Source of the DNA: Chloracidobacterium sp.
Lineage (GTDB): Bacteria > Acidobacteriota > Blastocatellia > Pyrinomonadales > Pyrinomonadaceae
NCBI GenBank assembly: GCA_016711345.1
Contig: JADJTD010000001.1
Span: 3,970,001-4,034,000 of the forward strand
Reading direction: 5' to 3'
DNA length: 64,000 nucleotides
The first letter of the stretch is position 1, and the number at the start of each line of letters is the position of its first letter. Shown piece by piece: positions 54,789 to 64,000 of the stretch. Both the position numbers and the translations under genes were made by a program. Under the pieces are notes generated by a model. It was not told the DNA's origin, searched no databases, and was given only the letters and a program-made list of their open reading frames with translations.

Positions 54789-55060
54789 TCTGATTCTCCT
54801 TTTTTAGTTTGTTCTACTAAGGTCTCGGTATCGATTTGCGGGCTTAATTGGCCGTCTGTACAGGCTTCGCTTACAGAATGGGAATTGCCAGACTTTATGG
54901 ACAAAACTTTTTCTCCGTTCGTCGGAGCTGAACTCTGGCCGCAGTGGCTACAAACGATATCGGGTGTTTTTCGTCGGCTCAACCTGATCCGAGTTAAACT
55001 GACCGTCTCGATCGTGATCTCGGTTCTAATTCGTTTGTGTTCGTCCATATGGTTGGCCAA
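54785..55060 (-). CDS. Small protein with CxxC motif
   Basis: 91 residues. The N-terminal region RTEITIETVSLTRIRL followed by DIVCSHCGQ resembles a recurring family of small proteins in Acidobacteriota and Planctomycetes that end in a zinc-ribbon-like half site; the remainder is polar. Function unknown. It begins the minus-strand operon, and its last bases overlap the next start (ATGA). The divergent STAND regulator at 55221 is 160 bp away and may control it. Confidence 0.55.
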   Translation of the reverse strand: MANHMDEHKRIRTEITIETVSLTRIRLSRRKTPDIVCSHCGQSSAPTNGEKVLSIKSGNSHSVSEACTDGQLSPQIDTETLVEQTKKGESE

Positions 55061-55220
55061 CTGATTTTAATTGTTCGCTCATCCGGCATTTGTTATTATT
55101 TGGTCATCGAATGACGATCGGTGCCGGTGCTTTTTTCGTGTACATTTGCGAGTTTGCGGCAGGTGTATCCTAAATGTCCTTAATTGTCCGGCTAAATTTT
55201 CCTAAAAATATCTTAACGGC

Positions 55221-57863
55221 ATGGAAACCCTGACAGCGGCAATATACAGTTTTGGAGATTTCGAGATGGATTGTGCCCGCCGTTCACTGAAGCGCAATGG
55301 CGAACCGCTAACGTTAACCTCGAAAACCTTCGACCTTTTACAGCAGCTTGTCGAGAATCACGGCAGCGTCCTTTCGAAGGACGAACTGCTTGACCGCGTC
55401 TGGCCCGGACAGTTTGTCGAGGAAAATAACCTGAGCGTCCAGATCTCGGCACTGAGGAGAGTATTTGGCGACAAAAACGGTGCGTATCGTTTCATAACGA
55501 CAGTTCCTGGCAAAGGCTATTCGTTTATCGAGACGGTCAAACGAAGCGGAAATGAGGGATCGACAGACGCGAATGCGGCGCCGCAGCGTGTATCGCCGGC
55601 CAATCTTTACGAGGGCGAGTCGGTCTTTGGGCGCTCCGAAGAGATCGCGGAGATCAAGAGTTTATTACAAAGCACCGACGATGGAGCGAGACTTATCATT
55701 CTGACCGGCGCCGGCGGCTGCGGAAAGACCAAACTGGCTCAGGCTGTTGCGGGCGAGTTGTCGGCAGATTTCCCCGATGGCGTTTGGTTCGTCGAACTTG
55801 CCGCAGTAAATAATGAGGAACTCCTCGCGTTGACCGTCGCAGTAGCCCTAGGCGTTGAAGAATCGAGCGAAACAACGCCGGTAGAATCCCTGAAGAATTT
55901 TTTGAGCGAACGGCGAATGTTGCTGATCCTCGATAACTTCGAGCAATTGATCTCTGCCGCGTCGTTTATCAAAGAGATCATTGCGTCTTCGCCGTCACTA
56001 AAAATCCTGGTTACAAGCCGCGTCGCACTTCGGTTAAGTAACGAGCGGGAGTTTGAGGTGCGGCCGCTTTCGGTGCCGCCGAAGGATATAGTTTTGTCAG
56101 CCGAACAGTTGAACGATTATGCGGCGGTCCGGCTGTTTGTCGCACGGGCAAAATCGTCGAAAAAAAACTTTGCCATGACTGAGGAAAACGCTTCCAGCGT
56201 AGCCGAGATATGCCGCCGGTTGGACGGCCTGCCTTTGGCGATCGAGCTGGCAGCTCCGCGCGTCAAGTTACTTTCCGTACAATCGATCCTTTCCCGATTG
56301 GAAAATTCGCTGCAGTTGCTTACCGGTGGGGCACACGATATGCCCGAACGCCAACGAACCATGCGCGGCACGATCGAATGGAGTTACGACCTGCTCGATG
56401 AAGCCGAGAAAATAATGTTCCGGCGTCTTGCGGTATTTGCAGGTGGTTTTACCGTCGAAGCGGCAGAAACCATTGCAGAAGAAGAAAACGCGAGAAAAAG
56501 GGAGCAATCGTCCCCGATCGACGTTCAATCTGTCTCGTCATCAACGGATCTCGGCATCGCTGCCTCGGCCCTTGACCTTCTTGGTTCGCTGCTCGACAAC
56601 AATCTACTTGTTTCAAAAGAGCAGACGGATGGCAGTTCGCGCTTGCAAATGCTTGAGGTTGTACGTGAATTCGCGTTTGAAATGTTGGGTAAAACCGGCG
56701 AACTTGATGATTTACTGCGAATTCACGCACAGCTATTCCTTTCTTTAGCTGATGAAGCAGAACCGTTCCTTTATGGCGAAAAAGGTATCGAGTGGCTGGC
56801 GAGGTTGGAAAACGAACACGATAATTTTCGGGCCGCTCTTTCGTGGTGTTTGAAAAACGAACCGGAAACGGCTGCCCGGATCACTGCCTCTTTGAGCTTT
56901 TTCTGGTTTGGGCACAGTCATTTTAGCGAAGGACTCGGCTGGTGTAACGCGGCATTGCAGGTTACGGAAAATAATATTTCCGAAGCACGTGCCAAAATAC
57001 TTCTACAGATCTCTATATTTCTAAGGCATCGGGGCGAATTTGAAGCGGCTCGAAAAATTACTGAAAAATGCCTGGCGGAGAGCCGGGAGTTGAACGATAC
57101 AGTTCTAATCCAAAAGGCTGTCCACGGGCTTGGCTGTATTGCCGCCGTTCAGAAGGATTATTCATCGGCTGAATCCTATTATCTTGAAGCCCTCGCTCTA
57201 AGCCGGAATGCAAACGACGAACGACGGATCGCTTACACCCTCGGTTCGCTAGGCGACCTGGAAATGTGTAAGGGCAATCACTCCGCCGCCCGAGTATTTC
57301 TCGAGGAGTGCCGCGTGCTCTCGGAGAAACTTGGCGACAGACCTGTTCAGACGACTATTTACTACAATCTCGGTGCGATCGACTATTTCGAAGGCCTCTA
57401 TCAAAAAGCGGCACTGAAATTTGCCCGGTCACTGCGTATCTGTAAGGAAATGGGCTTCAAATCAATGATGTCGTGTGCCCTAGACGGTTTTGCCGCGCTT
57501 GCCGCAGTTGGCGGAAACTTCGAGCTATCCGCCAGACTAGCGGGCGTCGTTGATAGTTTGCGTGAATCAATCAGCTACAACAATGAACCTGCTGAAGAAG
57601 CCTTCCGCGACGATTACCTGACAAAGGTCCACACCGCTCTCGACGAAAATGAGTTTGCGGCGCAGTATGAACTTGGTAAAACAATGAATTTGGACGAAGC
57701 CCTAGGACTTGTCGTCAAACGGCCTCGGTTAGAGGACGGACAAAGCCCGGACTATGGTCATCAGAACGGAGATTTTTATCTAACTGACGAACTAACCGAA
57801 GTCGTCATCCAAACGCGCCGCATTTCGCGGGTTATTATCGAGGAAGAAACCGCTTCGGCATAA
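55221..57863 (+). CDS. Transcriptional regulator: CadC-type winged helix + STAND NTPase + TPR
   Basis: 880 residues. Residues 8-105 form an OmpR/CadC-type winged helix (FGDFEMDCARRSLKRNGEPL, DELLDRVWPG, FITTVPGKGYSF). The STAND/NB-ARC ATPase follows: Walker A GAGGCGKT (163-170), Walker B RMLLILDNFEQ, sensor LKILVTSRV and the GLPLAIELAAPRV motif. From about 480 to 800 come TPR-like helices (ESYYLEALALSRNANDERR, TTIYYNLGAIDYFEGLYQK). Such proteins act as ATP-gated switches that bind DNA after sensing a ligand through the TPRs. It is divergent from the 55060-48806 operon, the most likely target. No membrane segment, so cytoplasmic. Confidence 0.88.
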   Translation: METLTAAIYSFGDFEMDCARRSLKRNGEPLTLTSKTFDLLQQLVENHGSVLSKDELLDRVWPGQFVEENNLSVQISALRRVFGDKNGAYRFITTVPGKGYSFIETVKRSGNEGSTDANAAPQRVSPANLYEGESVFGRSEEIAEIKSLLQSTDDGARLIILTGAGGCGKTKLAQAVAGELSADFPDGVWFVELAAVNNEELLALTVAVALGVEESSETTPVESLKNFLSERRMLLILDNFEQLISAASFIKEIIASSPSLKILVTSRVALRLSNEREFEVRPLSVPPKDIVLSAEQLNDYAAVRLFVARAKSSKKNFAMTEENASSVAEICRRLDGLPLAIELAAPRVKLLSVQSILSRLENSLQLLTGGAHDMPERQRTMRGTIEWSYDLLDEAEKIMFRRLAVFAGGFTVEAAETIAEEENARKREQSSPIDVQSVSSSTDLGIAASALDLLGSLLDNNLLVSKEQTDGSSRLQMLEVVREFAFEMLGKTGELDDLLRIHAQLFLSLADEAEPFLYGEKGIEWLARLENEHDNFRAALSWCLKNEPETAARITASLSFFWFGHSHFSEGLGWCNAALQVTENNISEARAKILLQISIFLRHRGEFEAARKITEKCLAESRELNDTVLIQKAVHGLGCIAAVQKDYSSAESYYLEALALSRNANDERRIAYTLGSLGDLEMCKGNHSAARVFLEECRVLSEKLGDRPVQTTIYYNLGAIDYFEGLYQKAALKFARSLRICKEMGFKSMMSCALDGFAALAAVGGNFELSARLAGVVDSLRESISYNNEPAEEAFRDDYLTKVHTALDENEFAAQYELGKTMNLDEALGLVVKRPRLEDGQSPDYGHQNGDFYLTDELTEVVIQTRRISRVIIEEETASA

Positions 57864-58227
57864 GTGGACTGAGTTCCTTAATCTGGGGGAACCGCTCGGA
57901 GTTTTCACAGACCCAAACGCTCTACAACCTTTTAGGTTTCGTTCTTCCCTGGATCGAAAATGTCGCGTTTGCGGCTTAGGTATAATCCGAACAAAAGACT
58001 AGGTCGTCCCTATACTCTGACCCGCTAATATTGAAACGCAGTCTCTGTCGGCTTGTCGCCGGTTTTCAAATGACCCTCGGTGAGTGTTTATTTTATCAAG
58101 GCAAATTTCCCGAAGCCGAACTCTATTGAAAATTATCAAATACCCCTGACTTAACTAGTCATGACCCATTCTTTTTAATAAGGTCGAAGTTGCGGATCGT
58201 CTTTGGAGACTGATCGACAAATTATTT
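57864..58227. other. Gene-poor region between convergent genes
   Basis: No intact gene. A plus-strand stretch around 58060-58130 reads LGECLFYQGKFPEAELY followed by a stop, which looks like a scrap of a TPR motif. Otherwise nothing recognisable. Confidence 0.35.
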
Positions 58228-60191
58228 CTAATTAGGATTCTTGATGAGTACCGCATTGCGGACCGGATTCCCGTGGGCCAGATAAATGCGCGAGCCGTCG
58301 GGAGTGAAAGTAAAATTGTAGATATCGCCATGTGAGAAGTTAGTAAGAGCGTGTGCTTCACCGCCATTGATCGGCTGCAGCCACAGGTTGCCGACATCCG
58401 TTTGCAAAACCCGGTAAGCGAGATACTGGCCATCCGGCGTCCATCGAGCCCCGCTATTGAGCACAGGGATCCCCACAGCCTTAAAGGTCTTAAGCGTTTC
58501 TCCCTTTTCAAAAGAGATCACCCTGATCAGTTCCCCGTCAATACAGGAGATCATCGTCCCGTCGTAAGAAAAATGGGGTGTAAGACAAAATTCGTTTAAT
58601 AGTGGAACGGGATCACCGCCTTCGGCCGGAATTTTCTGAAGACTGTATAGTGTTTTAACGCCGTCGAAGAAATGAGACTCATAGACTATCCAACGCCCGT
58701 CAGGTGAGACGGTCGAATCAACCTCAACGGTTTCTCCGAAAGTCAGCTGTCGGCGATCTGAACCATCAGGACCAACTCGGAAAAGATGGGCGTACCCGCC
58801 GACCTTTGCCGCGAAAACCAAAAAACGTCCATCGGGCGACGCACGCAGTTCTTCCATCGTCAGGTCGGCAGAGATCGCCTTGCTATCCCTGACGTCGCCG
58901 CCACTGGTCCGGAAAATTCCAAAACCATCTCCCGTTCTCGCTAAATAGAAGATATTGCCGTCCAACAAAGCCTCTACTCCGCCGCGACCATCAGATTGTC
59001 CAGTCGTGATCTGTTTTGCCTTTTGAGCATCCGCTCCCATGTCCAGGCTCCAGATCTGCGAGACGCGATTAATTGGCAGTGCAAGAATTTCGTTTGCTCT
59101 GGTAATACCCAGGGACCATGGCTCGTGGCGGTTGCCGCTGTTTGTCAAACGTCTAGCTCTGCCCGATGCGATCGGGAGGTAATAGACCTGATCGCGTCGC
59201 GTCGAAACAGCTTCCTGGAATTTCGTGCCGATAAAAACGAGGCCCGAGCCGTCAGTCATCCATGCGGTCCGATGGCAGCTATCCCATTTTTCATCCGAAA
59301 GCGGCTTAATGGCCTCGTCAGACAGATCAATTCCGATCATTGAGCAAACGGTTATCGATTTCTCGGTGCTCATCATGCCGACCGCGATCTGCTTTCCGTC
59401 AGGTGACCATGCGGGATTTGGTTCGATCTGCTCGGTACCGTCGCGGATTAACAGTGTTCGCTCTCGGGATCCGTCGCTCGCTGTGACTAAAAGCTGCGTT
59501 TGAGGGTTATCCCGATTTTGCCGTACGAAGGCTATTTCGCTTGCGTCCGGAGAAAATGAGACGGGGCCGCTTATACCGGTCAGGACCTTTGTCGGCACGC
59601 CGCCGAGAGCCCCGACGCGGTAGAGTGAATTCACCGCTTCACCCTCACGCGAAGCCAGGAAATAAACAGCGGCCGAATCCGGCGTAAACGTGATACAGAT
59701 GATCCTTCCACCGGGGAGATCGACAGTTTCTATCCGACTCGATCCGCCCACTTCCTGAAGCCATATACGCGAATCGTTTCCGTACTCAACGTAGGCAAAA
59801 TATTTCCCGTCCGGAGAGATCGTGCCTGATCGATAATTTCAGCATTCGTCAGAGGCGTGATAGTTAGCTCACTATTGTGAGCCTGATCCAAAGGGACCGC
59901 CGGTGATCTGAACCAGTTGAACGCCAGGAACGCAAGTAAGACCGCCACGGCCGATCCGGCGAGAGCAAACCTGCGAAAGATCTTGCGATCGGCAGTTGGA
60001 GCGGTTTCTTTTTGATCGACTAACTCAGGCTTTTCCTCTATCTCGATCCAATCGGCAACGGCGAGGACGTTACCGTGTCGCTCAACGCGCCGAGAGAGAG
60101 AATTGGAGACTTTTGGCCGTTCGTTCGTAGCTGCGGCGTCAACATTTCCGACTTTGGCAATTGGCGGTGAAAGGCCATTTCCATCTTTCAA
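58228..60191 (-). pseudogene. TolB/PD40 beta-propeller sensor protein, N-terminal winged helix lost and frame broken
   Basis: The family has an N-terminal winged helix, one membrane helix and a periplasmic WD40-like propeller. Here the membrane helix (RRFALAGSAVAVLLAFLAF) and propeller (repeats such as FSPDASEIAFVRQNRD, WSPDGKQIAVG, VSPDGRWIVYESH) remain, ending AVLIKNPN. Two defects: near 59825 a one-base loss splits DQA from TISPDGKYFAYVEYG, and upstream of 60191 only KRRGYRFNGTVRAL, the last strand of a winged helix, is left before the kinase stop at 60341. Only about 150 bp is available where about 300 are needed. Probably a pseudogene, or a sensor that no longer binds DNA. Confidence 0.72.
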
Positions 60192-60340
60192 CGCGCGAAC
60201 CGTGCCGTTGAAGCGATAACCGCGCCGCTTCGCCTTAAATATAAGGGTAACTGTACCTGGCGATCAACTTCAGTGCCGGCGGCTGCGAAGGTCCCAGGGG
60301 GATTCGAATCATAATTGAATCTTCTCATGGATTCCGTCAT

Positions 60341-62806
60341 TCATCGGTGCTGAATTTCGTAAAGCTTATCAAGCGAAACTCTAGCGAGAACAGTGCGTGG
60401 ATTTTGTTTTCCTTGTGACAATCGCAAACTCTCGTAGCTTGCCTTCAACAACGGTTCTGCCTCGGCAAAACGTTTTTGAATCATCAGATTTTCGCCCAAC
60501 GCTCTGTCCGCTAACGCGACCCAAAAATGTTCATTTGGCAACGATTCGGTTCGAAGTTGGACTGCTTCTCGCAAGATTTTCTCCCCTTCCTGGAGCTGTC
60601 CGGTTTTGGTGAGTATCAAACCCTTTACTATTAGCGTAGTCGGGTAATTGTCGTAGTGTTTGCCAAAACTTTCGTTATAAATCTTTAAGGCCTCCTCAGC
60701 TTTATCCATTGCCTCTGTATATTTCCCCTGTTCATACAAAGAAATTGACTGGTTCCGAAGATTATCGCCCAGCCATAAGGTGGACGGAGAAAGAAGTCCT
60801 CGAAAAATCGTTTCGGCGTCCTTTAAATCTTTGTCAGCTTCATCGTAGTCACCTTTATCGGTGAGAAAACCGCCCAACACGGTTAAGGAGAATCCATAAT
60901 TCGGCGAATCCGTTTCGCTTCGTTGGCGATACTCGTCGACCGCATCACGAGCCGTACCTAGAGCCTCGTCAAATCGGCCCTGATCGGCGATTGTCGACGC
61001 CAATGTGCTTCGCGCCGTCGCAACTGCACTACGACCTCGTTCCGAGAGCTGCGGGGTCAAATCCAAAATTTTACGAAACAGCGTCTCTGCTTCGCGGGAT
61101 TTGCCATTGGTCCGACACACAGCGGCGAAACCATTGATGTTTCCGGCTACACTATCGGCGGTGATATTGCCTTTTTGGCTCTCATTTTGGAGCAACGGCA
61201 AGTATTGACGAAAGGTCTCTTCCGCTTTATCGGTTTCGCCCCGGTAAAAAAGTAAACTTGCCCACATAAGCGACGCCTCGATCACTTTCGGATCATTTTC
61301 CCCGTAAAGATTTTTGACCAGAGTAATGTGTTGTTCAAGATGTTCATACGCTGGCTGATATTTGCCCTGCCCGAAATAGATCGAGGCAACCGTGGATTCG
61401 AGTTCGGCTTTGATTTCGGGCGAGGAGTCAAATTGTCCGTTCTCGAGTTTTCGCGCCGCTTCGTCCAAAACTTCATTAACGGTTGTTTCGTGACCAATTT
61501 TCCGAACGGAATTTAAGAATGGATTCGAGTATTTCAGCGTTTCATTAAGAAAGGCACTGACGCTTTGCGCCTTTTCCTTTTCACGTTGAGCGATCTGAAC
61601 TTGCCACAGACTGACAACAATTCCGCCTATTAGACTCAACAAAATCAAACTCGCCGCCAGCACCGCAACTTTATGTCGGTTGATATACTTACCCGCCCTA
61701 TAACGGACCGTGTTCGGACGAGCCGAAACAGGCAACCCTTTCAGATATTTTTCGATGTCGCCTACCAACTGTTCGACCGACTCGTATCGTCTCTCGGGTT
61801 CGTGGCGAAGTGCCATGAGTGCAATATTGTCGAGGTCGCCTTTCAACTGTGGATCGGGACCCGATGATGGCGAGTTTGCCGATGGAAGTGGAGGCTCAAT
61901 GGCGGTGACTGTTTTTATGATCTCATCGAGGCTTTTACCATCAAAGTTGAACGGACGGCTGCCGGTAAGCAGTTCGTAAAACACAACCCCCAGACTATAG
62001 ACATCACTTGCGGTATTAATCGCGTCCCCCCGCAACTGCTCGGGGCTGGCGTAGGCGGGCGTTAGAGCACGGAACGCGGTCTGCGTCTCGGCGGTATCGC
62101 CCGATAGATCATCACGGGTAAGTTTTGCCAGGCCAAAGTCGAGTAATTTTGGTTCACCCGCGGCTGTGACTAGTATATTGCCGGGTTTGATATCGCGGTG
62201 AACCACCAAATTGCGGTGAGCGTAAGCGACGGCGGAACAGACCTTCACAAAGAGTCTTACCCGCTCAGACACAGAAAGATTGTTATTCCTTACAAAATCC
62301 GAAATTGGCTCGCCGTCGATGTATTCCATAGCGAGGAACGGCTCACCGGTCTGAGAGACGCCACCGTCGAGAAGGAGCGCGATGTTCGCATGATTTAGCG
62401 ATGCAAGTATTTGGCGTTCGCGCCGGAAACTCTCGATCATGCGGCTTCCCACAATCGATTGTCGGATAATTTTGAGTGCCACCAGGCGATCAAACTCGCC
62501 ATCATTACGGCGGGCTAGAAACACCGTGCCCATACCGCCTTCGCCGATCTCGCGTATGACATCGTAATTGCCGAATGCCTTTCCGGCACACCCATTGCTA
62601 TCCGAGTCCAAGAGGGCCGCCGCGTGAGGACCAAACGGCAGCTCAAGAAAACTTGCTGCGTCGCCTTCAAAGGCCAGGAGCGATTCGATCTCGCTTTTCA
62701 GGTCGTCGTCCCCCGCACAAAACTTATCGAGCCATGCGGAACGCAAAACGGTTCCAATTTCGATAACCGCTGCAATGCCCTCATCAACTTTTTGCCAATC
62801 TGTCAT
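60341..62806 (-). CDS. Membrane Ser/Thr protein kinase with C-terminal TPRs
   Basis: 821 residues from the ATG at 62806, chosen because it overlaps the sigma-factor stop as ATGA; a frame opening 57 bases earlier lies inside the sigma gene. Kinase domain about 81-350: Gly loop IGEGGMGTVF, K112, HRDIKPGN (203-210), DFG (223-225), TPAYASPEQLRG. A transmembrane helix (VAVLAASLILLSLIGGIVVS, about 375-395) is followed by about 420 residues of TPR helices, likely periplasmic. A short helical domain precedes the kinase. This is the common sigma-factor/kinase pair of Acidobacteriota and Planctomycetes, where the kinase probably controls the ECF factor. Confidence 0.92.
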   Translation of the reverse strand: MTDWQKVDEGIAAVIEIGTVLRSAWLDKFCAGDDDLKSEIESLLAFEGDAASFLELPFGPHAAALLDSDSNGCAGKAFGNYDVIREIGEGGMGTVFLARRNDGEFDRLVALKIIRQSIVGSRMIESFRRERQILASLNHANIALLLDGGVSQTGEPFLAMEYIDGEPISDFVRNNNLSVSERVRLFVKVCSAVAYAHRNLVVHRDIKPGNILVTAAGEPKLLDFGLAKLTRDDLSGDTAETQTAFRALTPAYASPEQLRGDAINTASDVYSLGVVFYELLTGSRPFNFDGKSLDEIIKTVTAIEPPLPSANSPSSGPDPQLKGDLDNIALMALRHEPERRYESVEQLVGDIEKYLKGLPVSARPNTVRYRAGKYINRHKVAVLAASLILLSLIGGIVVSLWQVQIAQREKEKAQSVSAFLNETLKYSNPFLNSVRKIGHETTVNEVLDEAARKLENGQFDSSPEIKAELESTVASIYFGQGKYQPAYEHLEQHITLVKNLYGENDPKVIEASLMWASLLFYRGETDKAEETFRQYLPLLQNESQKGNITADSVAGNINGFAAVCRTNGKSREAETLFRKILDLTPQLSERGRSAVATARSTLASTIADQGRFDEALGTARDAVDEYRQRSETDSPNYGFSLTVLGGFLTDKGDYDEADKDLKDAETIFRGLLSPSTLWLGDNLRNQSISLYEQGKYTEAMDKAEEALKIYNESFGKHYDNYPTTLIVKGLILTKTGQLQEGEKILREAVQLRTESLPNEHFWVALADRALGENLMIQKRFAEAEPLLKASYESLRLSQGKQNPRTVLARVSLDKLYEIQHR

Positions 62807-63381
62807 TTTGGCCCGATCCCCTGCGAGAGCTCGCGAAATAACCAAAGCTTTGCAAATTGCCAATCGCGGCGGACGGTTTTTTCGTTGATGCCAAGAATCT
62901 CGGCGATCTCCGCTTCATTGAGGCCCCCGAAGAAACGCATATCGACGACGCGGCATTTACGTTCGTCGACCTGTTCCAGCTTTTGCAGGGCATCGTTCAA
63001 TTCGAGCAAGTCGCCAGCGGATTGGTCGGGAATGATGTCTATATTCTCAATGGAATATCTGTGGGCGGCTCCTCCACGCTTCTCAGCATTATGGTGCCGA
63101 GCGTAATCTACTAGTATACGGCGCATTATCCGCGACGCCATACCGTAGAAATGGGCCCGACTTTCAACCGCCAACGCGCTTTCGCCGGCCAATTTCATAT
63201 ACGCTTCGTGAACCAAAGCCGTCGGCTGCAAGGTATGGTCGGGTCGCTCACGCCGCAAATATTTTTTCGCCTGCCGCCGCAACTCGTCATACACCAACGG
63301 AAAAAGGTGCTCGATCGCTTCCGCGTCGCCCCCACGCCATGACTGCAATATTTCTGTAATTTCGTGGTGACCGTTCGACAT
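62803..63381 (-). CDS. ECF-family RNA polymerase sigma factor
   Basis: 192 residues. Region 2 (LVYDELRRQAKKYLRRERPD, TALVHEAYMKL, HFYGMASRIMRRILVDYAR) and region 4 (VVDMRFFGGLNEAEIAEILG, NEKTVRRDWQFAKLWL) are those of the ECF subgroup found beside serine/threonine kinases. No anti-sigma factor is present; the kinase gene overlaps by four bases and probably takes that role by phosphorylation. Its regulon cannot be read here, though the sensor gene downstream and the FG-GAP protein gene upstream are candidates. Confidence 0.93.
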   Translation of the reverse strand: MSNGHHEITEILQSWRGGDAEAIEHLFPLVYDELRRQAKKYLRRERPDHTLQPTALVHEAYMKLAGESALAVESRAHFYGMASRIMRRILVDYARHHNAEKRGGAAHRYSIENIDIIPDQSAGDLLELNDALQKLEQVDERKCRVVDMRFFGGLNEAEIAEILGINEKTVRRDWQFAKLWLFRELSQGIGPK

Positions 63382-63506
63382 ATGTATTTACGCGATTGTA
63401 ACTGAAAAAAGTCAAATAAAAAATATTTTGCGTATCAATGTCCGTTTTGCCACCGACGTTCCGCAAATATAGCTAAGAAAGATTTTTTTTTAGGAGAACT
63501 GAGATC

Positions 63507-64000
63507 GTGAAACAATCCGAAATGTCATTTATTAAATTTGATCGTAAAGCAATTTTACTGCTTGGTGTAGTAGTGAGTTTAGGTTTTTTTGGTATCGTCG
63601 CATCGCACAGTTCGGCGACCGGCTCTTCTTTCGCAACCTGGGTTGATTACGCGACCGGCCAGGCTCCCTTCTCGGTGGTAGTCGCAGATTTTAATGGCGA
63701 CGGCCAGCTCGATCTTGCGGTTGCAAATCACGACGGCAACACCGTCAGTATTCTGCTTGGCATAGGCCACGGGACATTCGTTCCTAATGTTGACTACCCG
63801 ACCGGCACGGGCCCTTTTTCAGTGGCCCTCGGAGATTTTAATGGCGACGGCAATCTCGATCTTGCGGTTGCAAATCAAACCAGCAACAACGTCAGCATTC
63901 TGCTTGGCACAGGCACAGGCACATTTACCCCTAAGGTTGATTACCCGGCCGGCGCAAATTCAGTGTCAGTTGCAGTCGGAGACTTTAATGGCGACGGCAA
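63507..64000 (+). CDS. Secreted FG-GAP/VCBS repeat protein (partial, runs off window)
   Basis: The frame from GTG 63507 (AGGAG ten bases upstream; ATG 63522 is the alternative) encodes a hydrophobic signal segment (AILLLGVVVSLGFFGIVA) then repeats of about 50 residues: VDYATG...VVVADFNGDGQLDLAVANHD...VSILLG. Three copies of DFNGDG are visible before the edge. FG-GAP/VCBS blades form a calcium-binding propeller in secreted and surface proteins. It is divergent from the sigma factor. The C-terminus is not visible. Confidence 0.88.
   Translation, partial: MKQSEMSFIKFDRKAILLLGVVVSLGFFGIVASHSSATGSSFATWVDYATGQAPFSVVVADFNGDGQLDLAVANHDGNTVSILLGIGHGTFVPNVDYPTGTGPFSVALGDFNGDGNLDLAVANQTSNNVSILLGTGTGTFTPKVDYPAGANSVSVAVGDFNGDG

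Overview
The window looks like chromosome from an Acidobacteriota bacterium, probably Blastocatellia-like. This is an inference from gene content and no marker was searched. The supporting signs are: an ECF sigma factor coupled to a TPR serine/threonine kinase, CadC-type winged-helix regulators carrying STAND or TolB modules, huge secreted proteins with Thr/Pro linkers, a RAYT with REP arrays, and a speA / deoxyhypusine-synthase-like / agmatinase cluster.

Layout. 1-4704 (-): division and cell-wall block rsmH-ftsL-ftsI-murF, with murF cut by the window edge. 4998-5798: ZIP metal transporter. 6256-21262: three large secreted modular proteins, with a RAYT transposase and eight REP units (16.2-17.3 kb) between the second and third. 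21.4-23.3 kb: a small membrane protein, then psd and pssA (phosphatidylethanolamine synthesis). 23.3-27.1 kb (-): a surface-glycan operon (DegT aminotransferase, TPR protein, O-antigen-ligase-like protein). Then nth, and on the other strand an M28 peptidase. 30.1-34.6 kb (-): a protein with four cohesin-like modules, interrupted by one frameshift. 35-37.1 kb (-): a type IV pilin-like protein and an unknown membrane protein. 37.4-41.4 kb: polyamine cluster with many single-base frame breaks, followed by an HtrA protease. 43.1 kb: a 3' fragment of a tRNA-Pro gene, probably an integration scar, followed by eroded coding sequence. 44.3-49.7 kb: ion-transport block (CPA1 antiporter, DUF389 protein, ClC deletion pseudogene, MscS) plus a DUF2156 protein. 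49.7-55.1 kb (-): operon with a 91-residue protein, an NTF2-like protein, a 17-residue-repeat surface protein and a dockerin/cohesin protein, opposite a divergent STAND regulator (55.2-57.9 kb). 58.2-63.4 kb (-): ECF sigma factor, kinase and a broken TolB-type sensor. 63.5 kb to the edge: start of an FG-GAP/VCBS repeat protein.

The most interesting theme is a set of five secreted proteins built from shared modules: cohesin-like domains, dockerin-like EF-hand repeats, P/Homo-B domains, Calx-beta domains, Thr/Pro-rich linkers and a closing carboxypeptidase-regulatory-like domain. One carries four cohesin-like modules and three carry both dockerin-like and cohesin-like modules. No glycoside hydrolase is attached. 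This suggests a non-cellulosomal cohesin/dockerin surface assembly, or self-assembling fibres. That is a hypothesis from sequence pattern only.

Eleven frame breaks were found, nine of them between 37.7 and 42.6 kb and mostly in short homopolymers. Sequence error is at least as likely as gene decay there.
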